Source: an uncultured Bacteroidia bacterium
GTDB lineage: Bacteria; Bacteroidota; Bacteroidia; Bacteroidales; UBA932
NCBI GenBank assembly: GCA_902778105.1
Contig: CACYWN010000013.1
Location: forward strand, 1 to 53,369
Direction of reading: 5' to 3'
Length of the DNA: 53,369 nt
Made by a program: the position numbers and the translations under genes. Positions 13,813-22,344 of this stretch are shown here, piece after piece; within the stretch, counting starts at the first letter, position 1, and each line of letters starts with the position of its first letter. Under the pieces are notes generated by a model. It did no database searches. It was not told the origin of the DNA and worked only from the letters and a program-made list of their open reading frames with translations.

Positions 13813-15519
13813 TTAATAGCCTTCGTTCTGGGTAAGGGTCTGGACACCCTGATACTCAGAAGCCTGAAGGGCCTGCGTGGAGATGGGCATATGGACGTGG
13901 TACGGCTGCACGAGCTTACCCTTGTCCTGGCTGGAATAGCCGGGGTTGCTGGGATCCTTCTCGTACTTCTCGTAGTAGGCGTGCATCACGTCATACAGAC
14001 GGCCGGTACGGGCCAGGTCATAGTAGCGGTTGTACTCCATCGCCAGTTCGGAGCGGCGCTCCTTCCAGATCAACTCACGGAGTTTGCTCTTGTCCGTTTC
14101 GGTGATCTTGGGCAGCACGCCGGCGGCACCGCCACTGTTACGGGCACGGGCACGCACGAGTTCCAGCAGGCGGAGGGCCTCTCCGTTGTTGCCGATCTCG
14201 TTGGCGGCTTCAGCACCGTAAAGCAGGATGTCGGAATAACGCAGCACGATGAGGTTCATTCCGAGATTGTCCTCATTGGACAGATCGGAACGGTACTCCA
14301 TCGGGCAGTATTCTTTCTTGGACTGCAAGCCGGACGGGCTGGACAGGTTGAAGTGTGTGAAGCCGTCGAACTTTTCGCCGCGCTCGATGATGGTGAATCC
14401 GCGGCGAGGGTCACCGGCCTCGAAACTGTTGTAAAGGTCCAGGGTAGGGCAGTGCAGCGACCAGCCCGTCATCCGCTTGTCATAGGCACGCGGTTCACCG
14501 GCAGCGTCCACAAACACGCCTTCTTCCTTCATCGTATTATACACCCAGTCGTGACCACCGGGGCCAAGGATGCCGTCAAGGATGGAAGGATCGGACAGGT
14601 CATCCGACTTGACGCCTGCGTCACGACCATAGAAGGACATCATATTACCGTCATTGCTGTCGCCCCATCCGGAAACCGTTGTCCAGAACTGGATGGAGAA
14701 GCAGATCTCCTTGTTGTTGCGGTTCTCGTACTTGAACACGTCGCCGTAGTTCGGGAGGAGTTGGAAATAGTTCCCGTTCTCAATTTCCTTGACGGTGTCG
14801 TAGGCGAGTTTCCAGGTCTCCTGACTATTGTTGAAGCTGGCATGATAGATATAGGTGCGTGCAAGCATCGCCAGTGCGGCGCCCTTGGTAGCACGTCCGG
14901 TGTTGGCGGAGTTCCAACTTGTGGGCAATCCTTCGGCAGCGGTCTTGAAACCATCTTCAATGAATTTCCAGGTATCTTCCATCGAAGCCCGGGGATTGTA
15001 GTACTCTTCGGCCTTGAGGATATGGTCGACCAGAGGCAGTCCGCCCAGCTGGGCAGCCATGTCAAAATAGACATAACTGCGCAGGAAGGTCGCTTCGGCG
15101 ATATACTTGTCAGCGTTCGGAATATTGTTCTTCTGGACGTTCTCAATGATGTAATTAGCGTTCGTCACGACCTGCCAGTCCTGGTTCCAGGTATTGTTGC
15201 AGGCGTAACTGTTGTTGGGCAGGATGTTGAATTGTACCAGGGAGAAGGCGTTCCGAGCCCAGCGTGCACCGTCGGAACGGTTGTTGGCGAGCATGGAGTC
15301 ATCTGAGGTGTTGTCGCCCACGTGAAGGTAATGATACAGGCCGAAATTTTCGGTCATGAACACGTGGTAAACACCGAGAATAGCCGTGTTGACCTCCTCT
15401 TCCGAGGTGTAATAGTTTTCCACCGCGAGGGAGCCCAGCGGGCTCTTTTCGAGCAAGTAGTTGCAGGAGCATGCCAGCATGAGCGTGGCGATGACAGCGA
15501 GGATTCTATAGTGTTTCAT
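13813..15519 (-). CDS. SusD-like outer-membrane glycan-binding lipoprotein
   Basis: A 568-residue RagB/SusD family protein. It has a short basic N-terminus and a lipobox (MLACSC), then the SusD-type N-terminal region (LLEKSPLGSLAVENYYTSEEE) with TPR-like helices and a C-terminal end rich in Tyr and Gln. It binds oligosaccharides at the cell surface and forms the lid of the SusC transporter. It lies 15 bases after susC. Two in-frame ATGs exist: the one at 15519 gives the more typical lipoprotein signal, the one at 15528 adds three residues. Confidence 0.95.
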   Translation of the reverse strand: MKHYRILAVIATLMLACSCNYLLEKSPLGSLAVENYYTSEEEVNTAILGVYHVFMTENFGLYHYLHVGDNTSDDSMLANNRSDGARWARNAFSLVQFNILPNNSYACNNTWNQDWQVVTNANYIIENVQKNNIPNADKYIAEATFLRSYVYFDMAAQLGGLPLVDHILKAEEYYNPRASMEDTWKFIEDGFKTAAEGLPTSWNSANTGRATKGAALAMLARTYIYHASFNNSQETWKLAYDTVKEIENGNYFQLLPNYGDVFKYENRNNKEICFSIQFWTTVSGWGDSNDGNMMSFYGRDAGVKSDDLSDPSILDGILGPGGHDWVYNTMKEEGVFVDAAGEPRAYDKRMTGWSLHCPTLDLYNSFEAGDPRRGFTIIERGEKFDGFTHFNLSSPSGLQSKKEYCPMEYRSDLSNEDNLGMNLIVLRYSDILLYGAEAANEIGNNGEALRLLELVRARARNSGGAAGVLPKITETDKSKLRELIWKERRSELAMEYNRYYDLARTGRLYDVMHAYYEKYEKDPSNPGYSSQDKGKLVQPYHVHMPISTQALQASEYQGVQTLTQNEGY

Positions 15520-15534
15520 AAGGCTCATAGGACA

Positions 15535-18500
15535 TTAAAAGTTCAAGTTCACACCGAAGATGAAGGCATGCGGCTGCGGGTATTGGCCACGGTCGATTCC
15601 ATTGCCCGGAATTTCCGGATCCAGGCCGGAGTACTTGGTGAAGGTCAGCAGGTTCTGGGCGGAAACATACAGCCGGATGGACTGATTCTTGGCCATGAAT
15701 GCCGGAGCGAAAGTATAACCCAACTGGATGTTCTTCAGGCGGAAGTAAGAGCCGTCTTCGACATACATCGTGGACTGCCACCAGTTCTGGGAGTTACGGG
15801 CGGCATCGCGGGAACCGGCGAGGGTGATCGGAACCAGGTTGGTCGACCCCTTGCCGCTCCAGCCTGCCTTGTAAGCGCTGGCGAGCACGTTCTGGGTGCC
15901 GTCGAACTTGTTGAAGTAGTACTTGGAGGCGTTGAAGATGTCCACGCCGGCAACGCCCTGCCACAGCATGGAGAGGTCGAAGCCCTTCCAGGCCATGTTG
16001 ATGTTCAGGCCGAAGGTGGCAGCCGGATGGGGATTGCCGATGAACGTCATATCGTTCTGGTCGATCTTGCCGTCAGGAATGGGATTCCCGTCATCATCGA
16101 AGGCACCGCCGATGTCGGCGAACTTGGAGTCACCGGGCTTGGCGTTCGGCATGATCAGTTCGCCCTTGGCGTTCTTGTAGGCGTCGATTTCGGCCTGGTC
16201 CTGGAAAATACCGAGGAACTCATAGCCATAGAATGAGTTGAACGGCTGGCCGGGCTCGGAGCGAAGCACGCCGCTGAACTGGCCCTGCATATCGATCAGG
16301 GCATAGTCATAAGCAAAGGAGCTGGACAGGAAGCCGGACTTACCCAGGTTGGTAACCTTGTTCTTGATGAAGGATACATTTCCCTCTATGCCATAATGGA
16401 AGTCACCGATATCGTCCTTCCAACCCACGGTGAGTTCCACACCGCGGTTTTCCATACCGCCCACGTTCCGGGTGATGCTGGCCGTACCGGAGACTCTTGG
16501 TACGTTTTCACTGAGAAGGATGTTGTCGGTCTTACGGATAAAGTAATCGGCAGTCAGGGTAAGGCGGTTGCGAAGGAAGGCGAGGTCGACGCCGGCATTG
16601 AACTGCTCGGAGGTTTCCCACTTCAGGTCCGCGTTACCGAGAGTGCCGGTGGCGGCGCCGTTGGTACGGGTCGGCGTGTCACCGATGATGTAGTACTGAC
16701 CCTGGCGGATGTTGGTCTGGTACGGATAGTAGGAACTCATTCGTTCGTTACCGATCTGCCCCCAACCGATGCGGAACTTACCGCTGTCGAGGAACTGCTG
16801 GTTCATATTCTTGAAGAAAGGTTCCTCGGTAAACTTCCAGGCAAAGGAGGCGGAAGGGAAGTAACCCCATTTATTGTTTCCGATGAAACGGGAAGAACCA
16901 TCAGCACGGAAGGAGACGGTGAGCAGATAGCGGTTCAGCAGGGAGTAGTTGATACGGCCAAGGTAAGACAGCATGCCGAGGGCGCTGCCGGAACCGCTCA
17001 CGCTCGGGGTCGTGTTGGTCGCGGCACTCAGGAAGCGGAGTTCCGGTTTTTCGGACGGCAGGTCCAGCCTGGAGGCGCTCCAGTTCTCCGTGTAGAAATC
17101 CCGCGCGGACATGGCGACCATCGCCGAGAAGTCGTGGGCCTTGCCGAATTTCCTGGCGAAAGTCAGCATATTCTCCCAGGTCCAGTCCTTGGAATAGGAG
17201 GTGCTGCGGCCCACGGAGTTGTTACCGCTGGCGATGTTGGAAGTCTCATAGTAAATCGGGCCGAAACTGTCACCGAAGGTGAAGTTGTAGCGGTAGCCGA
17301 AACGGGAAGTGAAGGTGAGGTACTTGAGGAACTTGATGTCCGCGCTGAAGTTACCGATGAGGTTGTTCCGCTGGTTGGAACCGCCGTCGGCGTTGCGGTA
17401 AACCACACCGGCCGGGTTTGCCAGACGGATGGCCAGAATGCCGTGATAGTAATCGGCGGCGTCATCCCACACCGGCACGTCAGGCGGAGCGATGAGGGAG
17501 GACAGCAGGATGGAAGCGTTGTTGCTGCCGTTGGAGCCGATGCTTTTGGTCTTGGCGAAGGAACCGGACAGGGAAGCCCGGAGGGTCATCCATTTGAACG
17601 GCTTGAACTGGGTGTTGGACGTGAGATTGATACGGCTGAAGCCGGTGCTCTTCACGGTACCCTGATTGTCATAGAAGTTGACAGAGAAGTTCTCGGCAAC
17701 GGCCTCGCTGCCGCCGTTCAGGTTGAGGTTGTAGTTCTGGTAGAGGCCGGTCTGCATCACTTCATTGAACCAGTCGGTCGTCGTGGTGCCGACTTTATAG
17801 TCGGCGGCCAGACCGGAATTGGTGTTCGCAAGGTTGACCATCTCTCCATATTGCTGAGCTGTCAGCATAGCCGGCTTGCGCGGCGGAGCCGTGACGCCGA
17901 ATTCAGCGGTCGCACGAACCCTGAGCGCCTGCGCCTTGGCCTGGCGGGTCGTGATCATCACGACACCGTTAGCGCCCCGGGAACCGTAAATGGCCGTCGC
18001 GGATGCATCCTTGAGGATCTCGATGGAGGAGATGTCGTTCGGGGAAAGGAAGTCGATATTGCTCATCGGGAAACCGTCCACGACAAAGAGCGGGTCGGTG
18101 TTGTTGGTGGTACCGGTACCGCGGATCTTGATCTGGGCCGTAGCGGACGGGTCACCGGTGTTGGTGACGATCGAAACACCTGCGGCGCGGCCCTGGAGGG
18201 CGGACAGTGCGTCACCCGTCGCGGCCTTGGTCATTTCATCGCCGCTGACGGAAGCGACGGAACCGGTGAGGTCACTCTTTCGTACGGTACCGTAACCGAT
18301 GACCACAAGTTCATCCAGGAGGTTGGTGTCTTCCTCCATAAAGACATTGATGAGTTCCTGGGCACCCACGGTGATTTCGACGGTGGTGTAGCCCACGAAG
18401 GAGAACTGAAGGACGGACCCCACGGGAACCGAAGGGAGCGAGTACGCACCGTCCTGGTTAGTCATAGTTCCCACGGCGTTGCCGCCCACGAGCACGACGT

Positions 18501-18630
18501 TCACGCCCGGGACGGGACCGGTGGCGTCTGTGACGACACCCCGGACCGCATGGGACCGCTGTGCTGCGGCCGGAAGGGCCAAGAGCACGAGACATGCAGT
18601 CATCTGCAGGAATGCAAGAAGTCTTTTCAT
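15535..18630 (-). CDS. SusC-like TonB-dependent outer-membrane transporter
   Basis: A 1031-residue TonB-dependent transporter. Signal peptide (1-24), carboxypeptidase-regulatory-like beta-sandwich (about 28-105, VRGVVTDATG), the SusC-type linker (DELVVIGYGT), plug domain (about 115-235, with IEILKDASATAIYGSRGANG), then a 22-strand barrel ending in a terminal Phe. It imports oligosaccharides together with the SusD lid. It is preceded by the DUF5107/TPR gene with a 47-base gap in which no promoter box was recognised, so it is probably transcribed from the promoter near 22211. Confidence 0.96.
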   Translation of the reverse strand: MKRLLAFLQMTACLVLLALPAAAQRSHAVRGVVTDATGPVPGVNVVLVGGNAVGTMTNQDGAYSLPSVPVGSVLQFSFVGYTTVEITVGAQELINVFMEEDTNLLDELVVIGYGTVRKSDLTGSVASVSGDEMTKAATGDALSALQGRAAGVSIVTNTGDPSATAQIKIRGTGTTNNTDPLFVVDGFPMSNIDFLSPNDISSIEILKDASATAIYGSRGANGVVMITTRQAKAQALRVRATAEFGVTAPPRKPAMLTAQQYGEMVNLANTNSGLAADYKVGTTTTDWFNEVMQTGLYQNYNLNLNGGSEAVAENFSVNFYDNQGTVKSTGFSRINLTSNTQFKPFKWMTLRASLSGSFAKTKSIGSNGSNNASILLSSLIAPPDVPVWDDAADYYHGILAIRLANPAGVVYRNADGGSNQRNNLIGNFSADIKFLKYLTFTSRFGYRYNFTFGDSFGPIYYETSNIASGNNSVGRSTSYSKDWTWENMLTFARKFGKAHDFSAMVAMSARDFYTENWSASRLDLPSEKPELRFLSAATNTTPSVSGSGSALGMLSYLGRINYSLLNRYLLTVSFRADGSSRFIGNNKWGYFPSASFAWKFTEEPFFKNMNQQFLDSGKFRIGWGQIGNERMSSYYPYQTNIRQGQYYIIGDTPTRTNGAATGTLGNADLKWETSEQFNAGVDLAFLRNRLTLTADYFIRKTDNILLSENVPRVSGTASITRNVGGMENRGVELTVGWKDDIGDFHYGIEGNVSFIKNKVTNLGKSGFLSSSFAYDYALIDMQGQFSGVLRSEPGQPFNSFYGYEFLGIFQDQAEIDAYKNAKGELIMPNAKPGDSKFADIGGAFDDDGNPIPDGKIDQNDMTFIGNPHPAATFGLNINMAWKGFDLSMLWQGVAGVDIFNASKYYFNKFDGTQNVLASAYKAGWSGKGSTNLVPITLAGSRDAARNSQNWWQSTMYVEDGSYFRLKNIQLGYTFAPAFMAKNQSIRLYVSAQNLLTFTKYSGLDPEIPGNGIDRGQYPQPHAFIFGVNLNF

Positions 18631-18677
18631 ACGAAAAACGGTTTGTGTTAGTAATTAAAAGGGTTAATAGGTATGGA

Positions 18678-21600
18678 TTATTTGCTTTGACTGAGGAAGT
18701 ACTTGGCCCATACGTTGGACGGGTTGACTTCGAGGGAACGGGTGAAGTTCTGGCGCGCCTCGGCCTTGTTGCCCTGGGCCAGGTTCACGAGACCCTGCAG
18801 GTACAGGTTCCGGGCGGTGATGGTGGCGCTGGTGCCGTCCTCGCCGAACTTGGAGTAGATGTCCACGACGGAGGTGGCGCCGCTCTGGGCCAGCTGCCTG
18901 TTCACATATTCCTGGAGGTCTTTGATGGACTGCTCGCTCTGGGCGGTCTGTCCCAGATGCTTCTGGGCCATGGCGACGAAGTACTTGCTCTCGTCACCGG
19001 CGCCGCGGCGGCGGGAGAAGGCGTTGCCGCCACCAGCCGTGGTGATGCAGCGCTCGAAGGCCTCACGGGCCTTGTCCGCCTGGCCGAGGGCTTCGTAAGC
19101 GAGACCCTGGTGGTAAGCGACCTTCGCGACCACAGGACCGGTGGAGAGTTCGTTGGTTTCGAGGTTGCGCGGGAAGGTGCCGGCGGCGAGGAAGTCCTCA
19201 AGCGCCTTGGCACTCCTCTTCTTGGAAAGCAGGCCGAGACCTCTCAGCAGGTGGGCGTCCACAAACTGGGTGTAAACGGTCTGTCCGCCTTCCCAAACAC
19301 GGAAGTGACGGTCTTTCAGAATATTGAGAGCATCGTCATACTTGCCGTTCTCCACATACAGGTACACCAGGCGGGAGGTAGCATCGTCAGACTTGAAGAC
19401 AGTCTTGCGGTTCTTGTCCATGAGGGCGAGACGCTCCTTGGACGGAGTGCCGAGCGCTTCGGCGAGCACGTCGTACTCGGTGAAGAACTTCGGATCGGTC
19501 GGGTCGACGGCGATGGCCTTCTTGTACAGGTCAGCGGCGGCGGCCTTGTCGTTCAGGTATTTGTCGGTGGCGAAACCGAGGTTGCGCCAGGCCATGCCGT
19601 AGTTCGGATTCACCTCGGTGGAGGCCTTCCAGGCCGCGATGGCCTCGTCCTTCTGCTCATAGTAGTAGAGCAGGTTGCCCAGGTAGTAGCGGGCCTTGGC
19701 GTCGGACGGGTTCATGGCGATGACGTCCTCCAGCATGGCTTTCTCCTCCACGCGGGACGGGAAGCAGAAGTCGGGAGACATTGTGGCGGCCTTCTGGTAG
19801 TAGGCGAGGGCCTTGTCCTTGTCACCGGCGAGGGAGGTGTAGTAACCGGCCATGTAGTTCAGCAGCGGGGAAGCCGTGAAGGGCTCGACGGCGTTCTTCT
19901 GCATCGGGGTGGAGGCGTAGGGCGTACCGTGTGCCATGGCGTAGTCCAGGAGCCAGGTGGCCTGCTTGTAGGCGCCGACTCCACCGTAGAAGGTGGACAC
20001 TTCGATCACCTCCTGGAGCGGAATGCCCATGTGGGTGATGGCGTGGTTCAGACCGGCGTCGCTGCCTTCCAGGCGGGCGAGTTCGATCTGGCTGAGGAAG
20101 TCGAGCGGGTCGAAGGCGATGTTCTCCCTGAGAAGGGCTTTCGCGTCGGCCGTGCGGCCCTGTTCGCTCAGGAAGAAGGATTTCAGGAACTTGGAGACGG
20201 TGCTCTTGCCGCTCAGGTCGATGGAACGGTCGATGGCATCCATCGCCTTGTCCTTCTTGCCCTGCTTCCAGTAGAGTTCGGCCAGATAGCGGTAGGAAGC
20301 GCTCTGGAAGCCCGGATACCAGGTGGATTTCCAGAAGTAGCTCTCGGCCTCGGAGCACTTGCCGAGGGCGGAGGAGACGACACCAAGGTAGTAGAGCATC
20401 TCGCCGTCCTTCGGGTTGGTCTGATACAGGATGCCGGTCTTGTCCACCTCAGGCATGAAATGGAGGCCGGTCAGACGCTGGTAGGCCGTCTGCAGATAGC
20501 CTTCGGCCTTTTCCCACTGGGCGTGACGGGCATACCAGATACCCAGGTTCACATTCACGCGGGAGTCTTTCGGGTCGCGGCGGAGGGCTTCCTCATAATA
20601 AGGAAGAGGATTCACGCGCGCGTTGTGGAATTCCTCGAGGCGCTGTCCGGCGAGGAGGAGTTCTTCCACGGATTCATATTCCGCGGGCTCCTTCGGACGG
20701 TCGGCCGGGTGCGGGCGCTCGATCTCGTCCTTCACCACAGGGCTGTAGCTGACGAGTTCGACCCCCTTGCTGTCATACAGGGCGGCGCAGATGTCCTTGT
20801 CCGGAACGGCGGAGGAAACGGTATAGTCCTTGAGGAACGGGGTGTTCGGGTCGATGGTGATGGTTTCCTCGGCAAGCACGGTGCCGCCGGCCTTCACCAC
20901 CACCTTCGCGCCCTTGTACAGGGAAGTGGCGTTGAAACCCACCATGACGGAGGTCGGAGACTTGCGCTCTACGTTCACGGCCGCTTCGAGGGTCGCGTTC
21001 TTGGCACCGCCGATCTTCTTGATCGGATACCAGTACTGCTTGGTCACGCGGACCTCGTTCGGTCCGATCCAGCTGTAGTCCGGCTGGTTGTCGGAGAAGG
21101 TGCCGACCATCAGCTCGAGGTAGGCGCCGTCCTCTTCGGTAAGCATCTCGTTCCACACGCTCTCGGTGCCCCACAGGAAGAACTTCTTGCCGGGAACTAC
21201 ATGGTGGTTCGCGAAGTGGACCGTACCGGCGTCCTTGCCGAAGTCATAGCCGGCCAGGAAATCCTGTGTGTAATTCACGGCGAAGGTGGAGTTGGAACCC
21301 TTCCAGTTCTTCCACCAGCTGGTGTCCCAGGCGTCCTGGGCACCGGCCGCCGCGGTGAACGGCCAGTCGGAGTAGTTGGTCTTGCTGTGGGTGGTTCCGT
21401 AGACGGTCTGCGGGGGGAACTGCACCTGGTAGTTGTCGTTCGCGTGGACCGACACGTTGGCCCAGTACAGGAAGGACTGCATCATCGGGGTGCGGTTCTG
21501 CATCTGGAAGGTGGCCTCCACATAGGACTTGCCGGGATACATGGTCAGGCCGATGTTCCACTTGAGGCGCTGGCGGAGTTCGGTCTCGCCGATCCAGATG

Positions 21601-22094
21601 GTCTTGCTGCCGTCGGCGTTCTCGACCACTTCGTAACCGGCGTTGAGGGTGGAGGAAGCGCGGTGGTGGTGCGGGATGTTCCACTCCACGCCGCCGGAGA
21701 TCCAGGAACCGATCATGCCGATCAGGGCCGGACGGATCACGTGCTGGCGGTAGAAGAAGTCGTAGCTGTTCCCCTTGTCGCGGGCGTGGAAGATACGGCC
21801 GCCGATTTCAGGGAGCACCCCGATCTCGGTGTATTCGTTCTCGAGGGTCAGGTACTTGTAGTCCCGGTCCACGCGTTCATCCGTCAGGATGTCGTAGATG
21901 GGATACGGATAGATGTGCCCGGCGGCACCCTGGTAGGTACGGCCGGTGAAGAAATAGGGATCCAGTTCCGGATCGCCGACGAGGTAGGTCGGGATCGTGG
22001 TCGTGGTCTCCTTGAGTTTGACTTGGGCGGAGGCAGCTGATGCCAGGAAAAGGAAGGCGGCGGCTGCCAGCAGGAAACGGATGGGTTTTCTCAT
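18678..22094 (-). CDS. Secreted DUF5107 protein with long TPR array
   Basis: An 1138-residue exported protein (signal peptide 1-24). Residues about 40-350 match the DUF5107 domain, with the conserved LPEIGGRIF and SGGVEWNIPHHH blocks that recall aldose-epimerase-like beta-sandwich folds. The rest, from about 480, is a chain of tetratricopeptide repeats (for example AEGYLQTAYQRL, AIAAWKASTEVNPNYGMAWRNLG). It is the first gene of the operon, ahead of susC, which is an unusual place for it. Proteins of this type recur in Bacteroidetes PULs without a firm function; a periplasmic sugar-binding or mutarotase-like role with a TPR scaffold is a guess. Confidence 0.8.
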   Translation of the reverse strand: MRKPIRFLLAAAAFLFLASAASAQVKLKETTTTIPTYLVGDPELDPYFFTGRTYQGAAGHIYPYPIYDILTDERVDRDYKYLTLENEYTEIGVLPEIGGRIFHARDKGNSYDFFYRQHVIRPALIGMIGSWISGGVEWNIPHHHRASSTLNAGYEVVENADGSKTIWIGETELRQRLKWNIGLTMYPGKSYVEATFQMQNRTPMMQSFLYWANVSVHANDNYQVQFPPQTVYGTTHSKTNYSDWPFTAAAGAQDAWDTSWWKNWKGSNSTFAVNYTQDFLAGYDFGKDAGTVHFANHHVVPGKKFFLWGTESVWNEMLTEEDGAYLELMVGTFSDNQPDYSWIGPNEVRVTKQYWYPIKKIGGAKNATLEAAVNVERKSPTSVMVGFNATSLYKGAKVVVKAGGTVLAEETITIDPNTPFLKDYTVSSAVPDKDICAALYDSKGVELVSYSPVVKDEIERPHPADRPKEPAEYESVEELLLAGQRLEEFHNARVNPLPYYEEALRRDPKDSRVNVNLGIWYARHAQWEKAEGYLQTAYQRLTGLHFMPEVDKTGILYQTNPKDGEMLYYLGVVSSALGKCSEAESYFWKSTWYPGFQSASYRYLAELYWKQGKKDKAMDAIDRSIDLSGKSTVSKFLKSFFLSEQGRTADAKALLRENIAFDPLDFLSQIELARLEGSDAGLNHAITHMGIPLQEVIEVSTFYGGVGAYKQATWLLDYAMAHGTPYASTPMQKNAVEPFTASPLLNYMAGYYTSLAGDKDKALAYYQKAATMSPDFCFPSRVEEKAMLEDVIAMNPSDAKARYYLGNLLYYYEQKDEAIAAWKASTEVNPNYGMAWRNLGFATDKYLNDKAAAADLYKKAIAVDPTDPKFFTEYDVLAEALGTPSKERLALMDKNRKTVFKSDDATSRLVYLYVENGKYDDALNILKDRHFRVWEGGQTVYTQFVDAHLLRGLGLLSKKRSAKALEDFLAAGTFPRNLETNELSTGPVVAKVAYHQGLAYEALGQADKAREAFERCITTAGGGNAFSRRRGAGDESKYFVAMAQKHLGQTAQSEQSIKDLQEYVNRQLAQSGATSVVDIYSKFGEDGTSATITARNLYLQGLVNLAQGNKAEARQNFTRSLEVNPSNVWAKYFLSQSK

Positions 22095-22138
22095 ATGGGT
22101 TGATAGTTAGTGTTATTGTCCAGCGGTCTCTTTTCTCT

Positions 22139-22181
22139 GACGCCTGGTCCTCCGGCAACGGTTTTACCGGAGGACGGCGTC
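22139..22181 (-). promoter_or_regulatory. Leader hairpin of the PUL operon
   Basis: GACGCC/GGCGTC and GTCCTCCGG/CCGGAGGAC form a two-part stem of 15 bp with a 2-base bulge and an 11-base loop, in the untranslated leader of the minus-strand operon. No T run follows on either strand, so it is not a standard terminator. The bases just before it on the minus strand (ATTTGGTTTGACGCCGTCC) resemble those before the terminal hairpin at 265. Confidence 0.6.
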
Positions 22182-22210
22182 AAACCAAATCAACCAACCA
22201 TTTTTCGCCA

Positions 22211-22218
22211 TAAAAATA
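22211..22218 (-). promoter_or_regulatory. Probable -7 box of the PUL operon
   Basis: TATTTTTA on the minus strand matches TAnnTTTG except at the last base. It lies about 28 bases downstream of the paired direct repeats, where an activator would contact polymerase, and about 115 bases before the start codon at 22094. Confidence 0.4.
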
Positions 22219-22245
22219 GTAAACGAAACCCTGTGGAAGGGTCTG

Positions 22246-22277
22246 TTTCCGTTCAAAAATGGTCTTTTTCCGTTCAA
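22246..22277. promoter_or_regulatory. Candidate HTCS binding site: 11-bp direct repeat, 21-bp period
   Basis: TTTCCGTTCAA occurs at 22246-22256 and again, identical, at 22267-22277. The 21-bp spacing puts both copies on the same face of the helix, as expected for the tandem AraC-type DNA-binding domains of an HTCS dimer. The site sits between the divergent operon and the HTCS gene. Confidence 0.65.
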
Positions 22278-22313
22278 TGCACGGATTCCATACGATAAAT
22301 GGTTTTTTTTGAA

Positions 22314-22321
22314 TACCTTTG
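22314..22321 (+). promoter_or_regulatory. Promoter -7 box of the HTCS gene
   Basis: TACCTTTG is an exact match to the Bacteroidetes TAnnTTTG box and ends 23 bases before the ATG at 22345. No clear TTTG -33 element is present, which fits a weak or regulated promoter. Confidence 0.55.
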
Positions 22322-22344
22322 ATACGGATTTAATCAGCGCCTTC

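Noticed and set aside
8924-13816. A 4.9-kb open frame on the plus strand opposite the agarase-like and beta-helix genes (also 24001-28122 minus, 18561-22040 plus)
   Set aside because: Opposite-strand shadows of GC-rich genes. They have no recognisable domains and the genes beneath them have signal peptides, conserved motifs and operon spacing.
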